From positions 868,001 to 932,000 of the forward strand of contig NZ_JARKMY010000001.1 of NCBI RefSeq assembly GCF_029360725.1: DNA of 64,000 bases, in the 5' to 3' direction. The notes under the pieces were generated by a model. The model was not told the DNA's origin. It searched no databases and saw nothing but the letters and a program-made list of their open reading frames with translations. The number at the start of each line of letters is the position of its first letter. Position 1 is the stretch's first letter. The position numbers and the translations under genes are program-made. This DNA comes from Chryseolinea sp. H1M3-3 (lineage in GTDB: Bacteria; Bacteroidota; Bacteroidia; Cytophagales; Cyclobacteriaceae). Below, piece by piece: positions 1 to 7,207 of the stretch.

Positions 1-1022
1 ATGAAACCACCGGCTTTGCGAATTTAAGTCCAAGCCGGTCGGGAAGCTACCGAATATCTTTTCTTACTATTAAAACTGCTTTCAATTCATCCAACAGTAA
101 TACAGAATCTGATGTCTTCAAAACCTTTGAAGAGAATCTCCAAATTTTCCGGGATCGCTTAAGGCTTCGCAATCCCCAAGGCATTGAATATGATTCAGCT
201 TCGCAGGATGTTGTTATTCCAGCATTTATTGCTGCGTATTCAGGAAAAAATCCTGCTACCACAGCACTCACACCTTTTCCAAAAACGCCTCTCCCTAATT
301 GGCGTGTAGACTATACGGGATTAACGAGAATCCCTTTCTTTAAAAATATTTTCCAATCCATTACAGTCTCGCACAGTTATCAATCGTCTTATGCTGTTAC
401 CAACTATTCAAGCTCATTAGACCCTGCGTTTGCCAATCCTTACCAGCTTTCTATTGACCGGCCGGTCACTGAATATAACAGCTCATATTGGGGAGTACAG
501 GGTGCGAACAATACCGTATTACCAACTTATGTTATCAGCCAGGTTTTAATTTCCGAGCAATTTGCTCCTTTGATCGGGATTAACATGCGAACAAAGAGCA
601 GGCTTACTGCCAATTTCCAATATAAAACCAAGCGTGATCTCTCCTTAAATGTTTCCAATGCTCAAATCACTGAAATGAATAGCAAGGATGTTTCCATGGA
701 ACTTGGTTTTACCAAGAACAACATGAAACTTCCTTTTAAGTCTCAGGGCCGACTTATTGTTCTGAAAAATGATGTCACGTTCAGAATGAATGTTACCGTT
801 TCGGATACGCGGACGATTCAACGCAAAATTGCTGAACTCAGCACCATCACCAATGGAAATATCAATTTCCAATTGCGGCCCAATATCAGCTATGTTGTTA
901 ATCAGAAGCTTAATATTCAGCTGTATTTCGAACGCACAATCAATGAACCTCAAGTATCAAACTCCTATCGAAGAGCAACTACTCGTTTTGGTGCCCAGGT
1001 TAGGTTTAGCCTCGCACAATAG
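1..1022 (+). CDS. sprA: SprA, C-terminal fragment (type IX secretion translocon)
   Basis: An open frame enters from the left edge (first whole codon at 3) and ends at 1022, giving about 339 residues of a longer protein. The end, with MRTKSRLTANFQYK, then LSLNVSNAQITE, and a final barrel strand FGAQVRFSLAQ, looks like the C-terminus of SprA/Sov, the very large outer-membrane beta-barrel that forms the type IX secretion channel in Bacteroidota. Family members exceed 2,000 residues, so most of the gene lies outside the window. The alternating hydrophobic/polar strands fit a barrel. gcvH follows after 81 bases. A type IX cargo protein at 44.3 kb supports a working secretion system. The name rests on remembered C-terminal sequence; the type of protein (outer-membrane barrel) is more certain than the exact name. 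Confidence 0.85.
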   Translation, partial: ETTGFANLSPSRSGSYRISFLTIKTAFNSSNSNTESDVFKTFEENLQIFRDRLRLRNPQGIEYDSASQDVVIPAFIAAYSGKNPATTALTPFPKTPLPNWRVDYTGLTRIPFFKNIFQSITVSHSYQSSYAVTNYSSSLDPAFANPYQLSIDRPVTEYNSSYWGVQGANNTVLPTYVISQVLISEQFAPLIGINMRTKSRLTANFQYKTKRDLSLNVSNAQITEMNSKDVSMELGFTKNNMKLPFKSQGRLIVLKNDVTFRMNVTVSDTRTIQRKIAELSTITNGNINFQLRPNISYVVNQKLNIQLYFERTINEPQVSNSYRRATTRFGAQVRFSLAQ

Positions 1023-1103
1023 ATTTTCCAATCTTCTGATTTTCCGTTATTTTTACGCGCGCATTTCAACACTGCGACGCCACCACTTCAACACATAACA
1101 AAC

Positions 1104-1478
1104 ATGAATATTCCCGACTCACTCCAGTACACCAAAGATCACGAATGGATTAAGATTAATGGAAGTACAGCTTTAATAGGTATAACCGATTTTGCACAAA
1201 GCGAATTGGGTGATATTGTTTACCTGGACATTAATACGGTAGGGGAAGAAGTCAAAGAACACGCGGTTTTTGGAACGGTAGAGGCGGTAAAAACGGTTTC
1301 GGATTTATTCATGCCCATTACTGGTAAAGTGTTGGAGGTCAATCCACTTTTGGAAAGCAATCCCGAAAAAGTAAACTCCGATCCCTATGGCGACGGCTGG
1401 ATGATTAAAGCTGAAATAAAAGGTACTGGCAGCGGCTTACTATCGGCGAAGGAATACAAAGAACTTATTGGCAAATAA
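1104..1478 (+). CDS. gcvH: Glycine cleavage system H protein
   Basis: A 124-residue lipoyl carrier, the usual length for H protein. It shuttles the aminomethyl group between the P, T and L proteins of the cytoplasmic glycine cleavage complex. The N-terminus (YTKDHEWIKI) and the FGTVEAVKTVSDL segment are diagnostic; Lys63 in that segment is the lipoylation site. The start ATG follows an 81-base spacer after sprA. lipA, which inserts sulfur into the octanoyl group carried on this kind of lysine, is the next gene, so the pair makes functional sense. No glycine riboswitch is visible upstream. Confidence 0.97.
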   Translation: MNIPDSLQYTKDHEWIKINGSTALIGITDFAQSELGDIVYLDINTVGEEVKEHAVFGTVEAVKTVSDLFMPITGKVLEVNPLLESNPEKVNSDPYGDGWMIKAEIKGTGSGLLSAKEYKELIGK

Positions 1479-1583
1479 GAAAGTTATTAGATTGTAGAAA
1501 TTAGCTTATCGGCTATGTGAGGCTTTCGTGCTCTTCGAAAGGCGCATTATGAATTGACTAACGGGATAACTGATAACGACTCG

Positions 1584-2471
1584 ATGATAGAACTTCCAAC
1601 AATAACACCGGACAACACTCGAAAAAGAAAGCCAGACTGGCTAAGGGTAAAGCTGCCGGTTGGACCAGATTATGCGCGTGTGAGGAAGCTTGTCGATAAT
1701 TATAAACTTCATACGATCTGTGAGAGTGGAAATTGCCCGAACATGGGTGAATGCTGGGGCGCAGGAACAGCAACGTTCATGATCCTCGGTAATGTGTGCA
1801 CGAGAAGCTGTACATTTTGCGCTGTGGCTACGGGGAAACCAACCGAATATGATGTAGAGGAACCTAAACGGGTGGCAGAGGCAATCAAATTAATGCGCGT
1901 AAAACATGCTGTTATTACCAGCGTAAACCGTGATGAATTAAAGGATCGTGGGGCCGAAGTTTGGTATCAAACCGTGATGGAAACAAAAAAAGTTAGCCCA
2001 GAAACGACGATTGAGACCCTCATTCCTGATACGAAAGGAAATTGGGACGCCCTTTACCGCATGATCGCAGGTGGTCAGGAGGTTGTAAGTCATAATATGG
2101 AAACAGTTGGGCGACTTTATCGAATGGTGCGTCCGCAAGCCAAATACGATCGGAGCTTAGAACAAATTAAAAGAATTCGGGAAGCAGGGATGAGAACAAA
2201 ATCGGGCATTATGCTGGGTCTCGGTGAAACAAAGGAAGAGTTGTATAAAGCGATGGATGACCTGGTTGCCAACGGATTGCTTATTCTAACGTTAGGACAA
2301 TATCTGCAGCCCACGAAAATGCATCTTGAAGTAGCGGAGTTTATCCATCCTGATACATTTGAGATGTACAAAGAAGAGGGTTTAAAACGCGGATTAAAAT
2401 ATGTCGAGTCCGGACCCCTGGTGCGATCATCTTATCATGCAGAACGGCATGTAAATGTTCCGTTGGATTAA
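1584..2471 (+). CDS. lipA: Lipoyl synthase (radical SAM)
   Basis: Lipoyl synthase inserts two sulfurs into protein-bound octanoyl chains using two 4Fe-4S clusters. Both cysteine sets are present: the auxiliary-cluster [12 protein letters not shown] (CxxxxxCxxxxxC form) and the radical-SAM CTRSCTFC (CxxxCxxC form). The C-terminal [10 protein letters not shown] carries the RSSY motif whose serine binds the auxiliary cluster. I start at ATG 1584, giving 295 residues ([10 protein letters not shown]...); an in-frame TTG at 1554 would add ten residues that do not look conserved. It follows gcvH by 105 bases and may be co-transcribed. Confidence 0.96.
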   Translation: MIELPTITPDNTRKRKPDWLRVKLPVGPDYARVRKLVDNYKLHTICESGNCPNMGECWGAGTATFMILGNVCTRSCTFCAVATGKPTEYDVEEPKRVAEAIKLMRVKHAVITSVNRDELKDRGAEVWYQTVMETKKVSPETTIETLIPDTKGNWDALYRMIAGGQEVVSHNMETVGRLYRMVRPQAKYDRSLEQIKRIREAGMRTKSGIMLGLGETKEELYKAMDDLVANGLLILTLGQYLQPTKMHLEVAEFIHPDTFEMYKEEGLKRGLKYVESGPLVRSSYHAERHVNVPLD

Positions 2472-2520
2472 TATTCTTCATTTTGTTTTTCTTTGTATTT
2501 TCGCAAAACATCCATAACCT

Positions 2521-3027
2521 GTGCTGAGAAAATTCTTCCCACGTGATAAGAATTATGTAGTAGAAAAGGCACAACTTTCCCTGGAAAAATCATTGCTGTC
2601 TTATTTAGTGGATTTTGTAAAAATTGAACACTTGTTGCACAATAATCCGTTAGGTATTATGGATGATACCTTTCTTAAAATTCAGCAGCATCGTGCCAAT
2701 GATTTTTCACATCTGAGCGAATTCTACCTAACCCTCAGCGGCGTCTTTCGATATTTGTATTACGGCGATAATCAACTTGAATTCTCTTTCGATGGACAGG
2801 ATGAATATATTAAGTATCAGCAACAATGGACTGCTACCTTCAAAAACTGGACGAGAGATTTCTGCAAACAAGACACGTTTAGAAGAGCTGTTTTGGAACT
2901 TACAGTGTTTTACCCAGATGATTATACACCTCAAATGGCAGGCTTGCGCCTCAGTGCTTTTATCACAAAGTTTTTTGATTTAAAAATTGATACCGAAAAA
3001 GGTATTTTGAAAAAAAGTATAGCGTGA
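2521..3027 (+). CDS. Conserved-looking hypothetical protein, 168 aa
   Basis: I do not recognise this protein. It starts at GTG 2521 directly after an in-frame stop at 2515-2517, so no longer start exists; the next in-frame ATG (2659) would remove a quarter of the protein. It is soluble, with no signal peptide or membrane segment, mostly helical in composition, and rich in aromatic residues (FRYLYYGDNQLEFSF, then QQQWTATFKNWTRDF). It stands alone between lipA and the convergent acyP. A short frame overlaps its stop as GTGA. Codon use matches its neighbours, which favours a real gene. Confidence 0.6.
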   Translation: MLRKFFPRDKNYVVEKAQLSLEKSLLSYLVDFVKIEHLLHNNPLGIMDDTFLKIQQHRANDFSHLSEFYLTLSGVFRYLYYGDNQLEFSFDGQDEYIKYQQQWTATFKNWTRDFCKQDTFRRAVLELTVFYPDDYTPQMAGLRLSAFITKFFDLKIDTEKGILKKSIA

Positions 3028-3197
3028 AACTATTATTTAGAGCAGGCGATTTCTCGAGTTTAATGTTGTCAGAATCCACTCAACCGTATCGTATTCATTC
3101 TCTTAAAAAACCTTCTCATTTCTCCACCAGCAGCCTGTTGCTCATCGAATTCAAAGGTTGGAAAATCCGTTTACGTTCGATCTCAAAACACATCTGA
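3024..3197 (+). CDS. Possible small protein, 57 aa, overlapping the previous stop
   Basis: A frame of 57 codons begins at GTG 3024 and overlaps the stop of the preceding gene by four bases (GTGA), an arrangement typical of translational coupling. The predicted product is basic and serine-rich (VKLLFRAGDF start, KIRLRSISKHI end) and matches nothing I know. The rest of the interval up to acyP (3198-3260) shows nothing. It may equally be a chance frame or the decayed end of a longer gene. Only the overlap supports it. Confidence 0.25.
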   Translation: MKLLFRAGDFSSLMLSESTQPYRIHSLKKPSHFSTSSLLLIEFKGWKIRLRSISKHI

Positions 3198-3260
3198 TAA
3201 AGCTATTAAGTCCAATGGTATTACCTGCATTTCAGAGCGCCTTTATATCATTAGAACATT

Positions 3261-3530
3261 CTATCGTTGAATTGAAAAATTAGTGAAATTGCGTACCGCA
3301 GATTCTTTGATGTCACACCGGTGTACGCGCGCCAATCGTGGACCCTTCCAGCACCAAGCCGTAAACTGCTTTAAATTTTCCTCCTCTCCCTCTGCTTCGA
3401 TGGTTACGCTTCCGTCTTCATTGTTCCACGTAAGCCCGGTAATGTTAAGTTCATCTGCTTTTTCTTTTGCCGAAGCACGAAAGAAAACACCTTGCACTTT
3501 TCCATAAATATGTATGGACAAATGTTTCAT
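3261..3530 (-). CDS. acyP: Acylphosphatase
   Basis: An 89-residue enzyme of the normal acylphosphatase length that hydrolyses carboxyl-phosphate bonds in small acylphosphates. The phosphate cradle GKVQGVFFRASA holds the catalytic arginine (Arg18), and WNNEDGSV holds the conserved asparagine (Asn36). KGPRLARVHRCDI matches the family's KGPxxARV motif. The start ATG lies only five bases after the stop of the GapN-like gene, so deoC, this dehydrogenase and acyP form one minus-strand operon. Acyl phosphates are products of related dehydrogenases, so an accessory role is plausible, but that is inference. Confidence 0.93.
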   Translation of the reverse strand: MKHLSIHIYGKVQGVFFRASAKEKADELNITGLTWNNEDGSVTIEAEGEEENLKQFTAWCWKGPRLARVHRCDIKESAVRNFTNFSIQR

Positions 3531-3535
3531 GCAAC

Positions 3536-5155
3536 TTAAAAAATATAGTCGGTGCTAAGGAATGCTGACTCGTGATTTCTGATAATCGAACTCATGATTT
3601 GTTTGTTGGAATCTGTACTTTTTGTCGCCACAAGCGTTCGAATTGAAAAAACGCGCAACGCATCGGCAATGGACAGTGTGCCCTCGGCGGAATCCTTTCT
3701 TCCATTAAAAGGAAATGTGTCGGGACCACGTTGACTCTGTGTGTTCAAGTTGATTCTTCCTACCTGATTGACAAAAGCGTCCATCATCCTCGCAACACGT
3801 TTGGAATCCGTTCCAAAAATACTGACCTGTTGTCCAAAGTTAGAATTGAGAACATATTGAATCGGTTCCTCATCATCATCAAAAGGAACGATGGGAATTA
3901 CAGGACCAAATTGTTCTTCTGAATAGAGTCTCATTTTTTCGTTCACCGGATACACGACTGCAGGAAAGAAAAATGTATGCTGATGTTCGCCGCCGTTTTC
4001 ATTGATTACTGACGCACCATATTTTTTTGCATCATCCACCAGTTCAGTAAGATATTCAACCTTGCCTGGTTCAGGCAACGGAGTAAGCGTTACGTCATCA
4101 TCCCAAGGCATTCCTGGCTTTAATTTGCTTACCCGTTCATTAAATCTTTTTATGAATTCATTAACAATGCTGCGATGAATGAACAGAATTTTCAGCGCTG
4201 TACAACGCTGACCGTTAAAAGATAGTGAACCAGTTATACATTCATTGACTGCATTATCGAGGTCAGCATCGGGAAGCACAATGGCTGGGTTCTTTGCATC
4301 CAATCCTAAGATCGCTTTGAGCCGGTGAGGCTTAGGGTGGAGTCTCTTTAAATCATTAGCTCCTTTATTGGTTCCAATAAATGCAAATACATCAACTTTA
4401 CCCGACTCCATTAAAGATCCTACGGTCTCCCTGCCACGTCCATAAATAATGTTAATGACACCAGGCGGAAAGTTTTGCCGGAACGATTCCAGTAAGGGAC
4501 GGATCAGAAGTACCCCATATTTGGCCGGCTTAAAGATTACGGTGTTTCCCATGATGAGTGCTGGGATCAACGTGGTGAAAGTTTCATTCAAAGGATAATT
4601 ATAAGGGCCCATGCACAACGAGACCCCTAATGGCACACGACGGATTTGCGCCATAAACCCTTGTTCTTCTACAAGCTTAGCCGAACTGCGATCAAGCTCT
4701 TTATAAGCCTTGATGGTATCTACAATATAATCGCAGGTCCGGTCAAACTCTCGTTCCGAATCCTTTTGAGATTTTCCAATTTCCCACATCAGTAATTTCA
4801 CTACCTCCTTTCGGGTAGCCCGCATATTTTGAAGAAACCGTTCAACATGCTCTATGCGTTCCGTTACACTCATGGTTGGCCACAAACCATGCCCTAAGTC
4901 ATAGGCTTTAACAGCAGTATCAAGCGCCTCCAAAGATTCTTTTGACGTCAGGAGTGGTGTACTTCCAATCAACTTTTGAACGTAGTGCTCACCCTCCTTG
5001 ACAAAAACGGGACTTAGCACAGGGTTAAGAGGGCCAGTCCAGGTCTTCATTTCTCCATTGATGAGATACTCTCGTTGCTCAATAGGTGTTGGAATTTGGT
5101 AAGGCTGAGGAATATTATTCTCTGAAGGAAAAATAGATGTCAATTGAGTAACCAT
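3536..5155 (-). CDS. GapN-like NADP-dependent aldehyde dehydrogenase
   Basis: A 539-residue member of the aldehyde dehydrogenase superfamily, closest by eye to non-phosphorylating glyceraldehyde-3-phosphate dehydrogenase (GapN). The transition-state asparagine (Asn186 in GPYNYPLNE), the Rossmann-type segment around 225-265 and the catalytic Cys318 in FNGQRCTA are present. The general-base glutamate, normally 34 residues before the cysteine in ELGGK, is Gly284 here (GLDAKNP). The start ATG shares one base with the deoC stop (TAATG), so translation is probably coupled. deoC releases glyceraldehyde 3-phosphate, which fits a GapN substrate. The substrate is inferred from similarity and context. 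Confidence 0.85.
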   Translation of the reverse strand: MVTQLTSIFPSENNIPQPYQIPTPIEQREYLINGEMKTWTGPLNPVLSPVFVKEGEHYVQKLIGSTPLLTSKESLEALDTAVKAYDLGHGLWPTMSVTERIEHVERFLQNMRATRKEVVKLLMWEIGKSQKDSEREFDRTCDYIVDTIKAYKELDRSSAKLVEEQGFMAQIRRVPLGVSLCMGPYNYPLNETFTTLIPALIMGNTVIFKPAKYGVLLIRPLLESFRQNFPPGVINIIYGRGRETVGSLMESGKVDVFAFIGTNKGANDLKRLHPKPHRLKAILGLDAKNPAIVLPDADLDNAVNECITGSLSFNGQRCTALKILFIHRSIVNEFIKRFNERVSKLKPGMPWDDDVTLTPLPEPGKVEYLTELVDDAKKYGASVINENGGEHQHTFFFPAVVYPVNEKMRLYSEEQFGPVIPIVPFDDDEEPIQYVLNSNFGQQVSIFGTDSKRVARMMDAFVNQVGRINLNTQSQRGPDTFPFNGRKDSAEGTLSIADALRVFSIRTLVATKSTDSNKQIMSSIIRNHESAFLSTDYIF

Positions 5156-5814
5156 TATTTCTGTGTGGGGTTTGGTGTTAATATAGAAATACCAGCAGAT
5201 GTGCCGATGCGAATGGCGCCAGCTTCAATCATATTAACGGCTTGTTCATAGGTTTTGATGCCACCTGAAGCTTTTATACCTACGGAACTTGGCAATGCAT
5301 GTTTCATAATTGATATGTGTTTTACTGTCGCCCCTGTTGGGGCAAAACCAGTTGACGTTTTCACAAAATCTGTCCCTGCATCCACACAGATTTTACAGGC
5401 TCTTTCAAGTTCTGCATCTGAAAGATACGCAGTCTCGACGATTACTTTCAAAAGCTTCTGATGCTTATGCGCTAAAGCACTGCATTTAGCAATCTCAATT
5501 TTGACCCATGGTAGCCCGGTTTTAAATGCGCTCACGTTTAGAACTACATCGATTTCATCTGCACCGTTATCGATAGCACGCTGTATTTCATCGAGCTTGG
5601 TTTCTGTCATATTATAACCGAGAGGAAAGCCCGCAACGGTAACTAAAATAATTTTTTCTTTCCCGATTTCACGCCTGGCACGTTTGACCCAAAAAGGTGG
5701 AACACAAATCCCTAAGAAGGAGGATTGCTTTGCTTCTTCAACGAGCTTGTCGATATCACTGATCGTAACAGTAGGCTTAAGATTGGTGTATTCAATGTAG
5801 GAAGCCAGATTCAT
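5155..5814 (-). CDS. deoC: Deoxyribose-phosphate aldolase
   Basis: A 219-residue class I aldolase that splits 2-deoxyribose 5-phosphate into glyceraldehyde 3-phosphate and acetaldehyde in deoxynucleoside breakdown. FVKTSTGF carries the Schiff-base lysine and GIKASGGIKT the second conserved lysine and phosphate loop. NGADEIDVVLN is the usual DeoC core. The length is typical. It is the first gene of a deoC-gapN-acyP operon. Its aldolase product is a candidate substrate for the following dehydrogenase. I see no clear promoter in the 155 bases upstream. Confidence 0.95.
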   Translation of the reverse strand: MNLASYIEYTNLKPTVTISDIDKLVEEAKQSSFLGICVPPFWVKRARREIGKEKIILVTVAGFPLGYNMTETKLDEIQRAIDNGADEIDVVLNVSAFKTGLPWVKIEIAKCSALAHKHQKLLKVIVETAYLSDAELERACKICVDAGTDFVKTSTGFAPTGATVKHISIMKHALPSSVGIKASGGIKTYEQAVNMIEAGAIRIGTSAGISILTPNPTQK

Positions 5815-5969
5815 GCTCCTAAATTAACATGATGCAGCTATTAAATATCATAGTAGGATTAAAATGTGAGGCAACGGTAAAGCTATGAGCTAACTACAGT
5901 GATCCGGAATAATCGAAACTCTTAAAATGAACGTAACCAGCACACGCCCTGTTTTTCAGGCGACGATCC

Positions 5970-6332
5970 TTAATGTCTAATGCCGCATTCCTTGCAGTAT
6001 TTCATTTTATGCGGAGGCCGTTTTTTCGGCGGACGTTTATGTCCAAAATAGGAGGGATCAGAATATTGAGGGCTCATGAGCATCTTCTCATTCTTTCTCC
6101 TGGTTTTAGCAAATGCTTCAACACGCTCATAATATTCCTTCTCACTGTTGTAAGTTGGACCCTTTGATTCTACTCGTTTCCGCGCTTGCTTTGGTAAATG
6201 CCGTTCTTCCCTTGGTAACGGATCTAACGATGTGGGGCCTTGCTGCGTATCTTCTGCACGTTTTTGTTTTCTGCCTTGCGCAAAGGAAGTAAGAACACAA
6301 AGAACAAGTAGTATTGAAAGAGTAAGTCGCAT
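5970..6332 (-). CDS. Small secreted basic protein, unknown function
   Basis: Not recognised. I start at ATG 6332 because it begins a clean signal peptide (MRLTLSILLVLCVLTSFAQG) with likely cleavage after the Ala-Gln region; a start 17 codons upstream would spoil it. The mature part of about 100 residues is very basic and proline-rich (HKRPPKKRPPHKMKYC) and ends CKECGIRH, with two cysteines that could form a disulfide or bind metal. No membrane segment follows the signal. It lies alone between deoC and the nuclease-fold gene, with a terminator upstream. Confidence 0.65.
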   Translation of the reverse strand: MRLTLSILLVLCVLTSFAQGRKQKRAEDTQQGPTSLDPLPREERHLPKQARKRVESKGPTYNSEKEYYERVEAFAKTRRKNEKMLMSPQYSDPSYFGHKRPPKKRPPHKMKYCKECGIRH

Positions 6333-6404
6333 AGTACAATGTAAAACTTTTAAAGAACCCAAATATTGTATTTCCCACTTCAATATTCAGTCTTTACCAT
6401 TAAC

Positions 6405-6447
6405 AATTAAAAAAAGAAAACTACCCTGGTTTCCCTAAAGTAGTTTT
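6405..6447 (-). terminator. Rho-independent terminator after the nuclease-fold gene
   Basis: The arms AAAACTAC (6417-6424) and GTAGTTTT (6440-6447) form an 8-bp stem around a 15-base loop. Read on the minus strand, the stem is followed by a run of seven T with one interrupting C. It lies about 24 bases past the stop of the nuclease-fold gene and separates it from the secreted basic protein. T runs flank both sides, so it could work in either direction. Confidence 0.7.
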
Positions 6448-6470
6448 TTATCCTGCCTCAATTGTAATCT

Positions 6471-7115
6471 TTAACTGCTTTTAGGCTTCAACATCGTTTG
6501 GTTTCGTCTGTAGGTCCAGGGAGGAACCGGATTTTCCTGTTTCCAAAGTCCTCGTCCTTTCCGTTGCGCCCATGTTTTATACGGTTCTAAATCCTCAGGA
6601 GGGTTCTTTTCTGCGGTCCACGCTAGTCCTTCCCTGAGCAATTCAACGCGAGGATCGTTTTTACCATTAATCATGATCACTCCCAAACGATTACCGAAGC
6701 GGTCTTTACCTTTAAATTGCACCACTACATTTTTATTCAGGATCAACTTCTCCAGAAATTTTTTCGCCTGATCGCCATATTCCTGATCAAGTTCCGGACT
6801 GTCAATTCCAACCAATAAAATCTTGTGCGTTTCGTTTGCCTGACTTAAAACTTCAACAGTGTTGCCATCAATAACAGTCGTTACTTTTCCAGTAAAATCC
6901 TGTTGTGCACGCAAACTGTTTGAAATTAGAATTCCAACTACGATACACAGCGAGAAGGCCTTTATATCGAAGGGAAAATCAGCTTTCACATCACAAATGT
7001 GCGATGGAAAGCGTTGGTTTAAGCTGCGCATCCGCTTGTCTCCTTTCTCATGTAAGTTTTCACCTGAAAATTTACCAAGGGTTGTAAGACCTGTGATGAG
7101 CAAAAATTTCTCCAA
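6471..7115 (-). CDS. Staphylococcal-nuclease-fold protein, active site degenerate
   Basis: A 214-residue protein whose second half has the thermonuclease (SNase) fold: DFTGKVTTVIDGNTVEVL, then ILLVGIDSPELDQEYG, then DRFGNRLGVIM and a C-terminal helix KTWAQRKGRGLW. Of the five staphylococcal catalytic positions, by-eye alignment keeps Asp40 (here 105) and Glu43 (108) but has Asn85 for Asp21, Leu100 for Arg35 and Asn142 for Arg87. A hydrophobic stretch at 53-68 could be an uncleaved signal or anchor, so the domain is probably outside the cytoplasm. The start is uncertain: ATG 7115 or Met29 at 7031. A terminator follows. Confidence 0.8.
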   Translation of the reverse strand: MEKFLLITGLTTLGKFSGENLHEKGDKRMRSLNQRFPSHICDVKADFPFDIKAFSLCIVVGILISNSLRAQQDFTGKVTTVIDGNTVEVLSQANETHKILLVGIDSPELDQEYGDQAKKFLEKLILNKNVVVQFKGKDRFGNRLGVIMINGKNDPRVELLREGLAWTAEKNPPEDLEPYKTWAQRKGRGLWKQENPVPPWTYRRNQTMLKPKSS

Positions 7116-7207
7116 TAAAAAATTCGGTTCTCTCGATACTAAAATGTAAGCAATCTCAGTTCACTGTGATAATCGTTTTCAATCTGAGAATGTTAATCAA
7201 ACAGAGA

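Noticed and set aside
1104-1584. Possible glycine or lipoate riboswitch around gcvH/lipA
   Set aside because: The leaders are 81 and 105 bases and show no paired, conserved core.
5945-5966. Hairpin-like sequence near CGCCTG...CAGGGCG downstream of the small secreted protein
   Set aside because: The stem needs a bulge and is not followed by T on the minus strand.
7154-7189. Inverted repeat TCTCAG...CTGAGA after the giant TPR gene
   Set aside because: Arms of six bases around 24 bases without a T run; too weak for a terminator.
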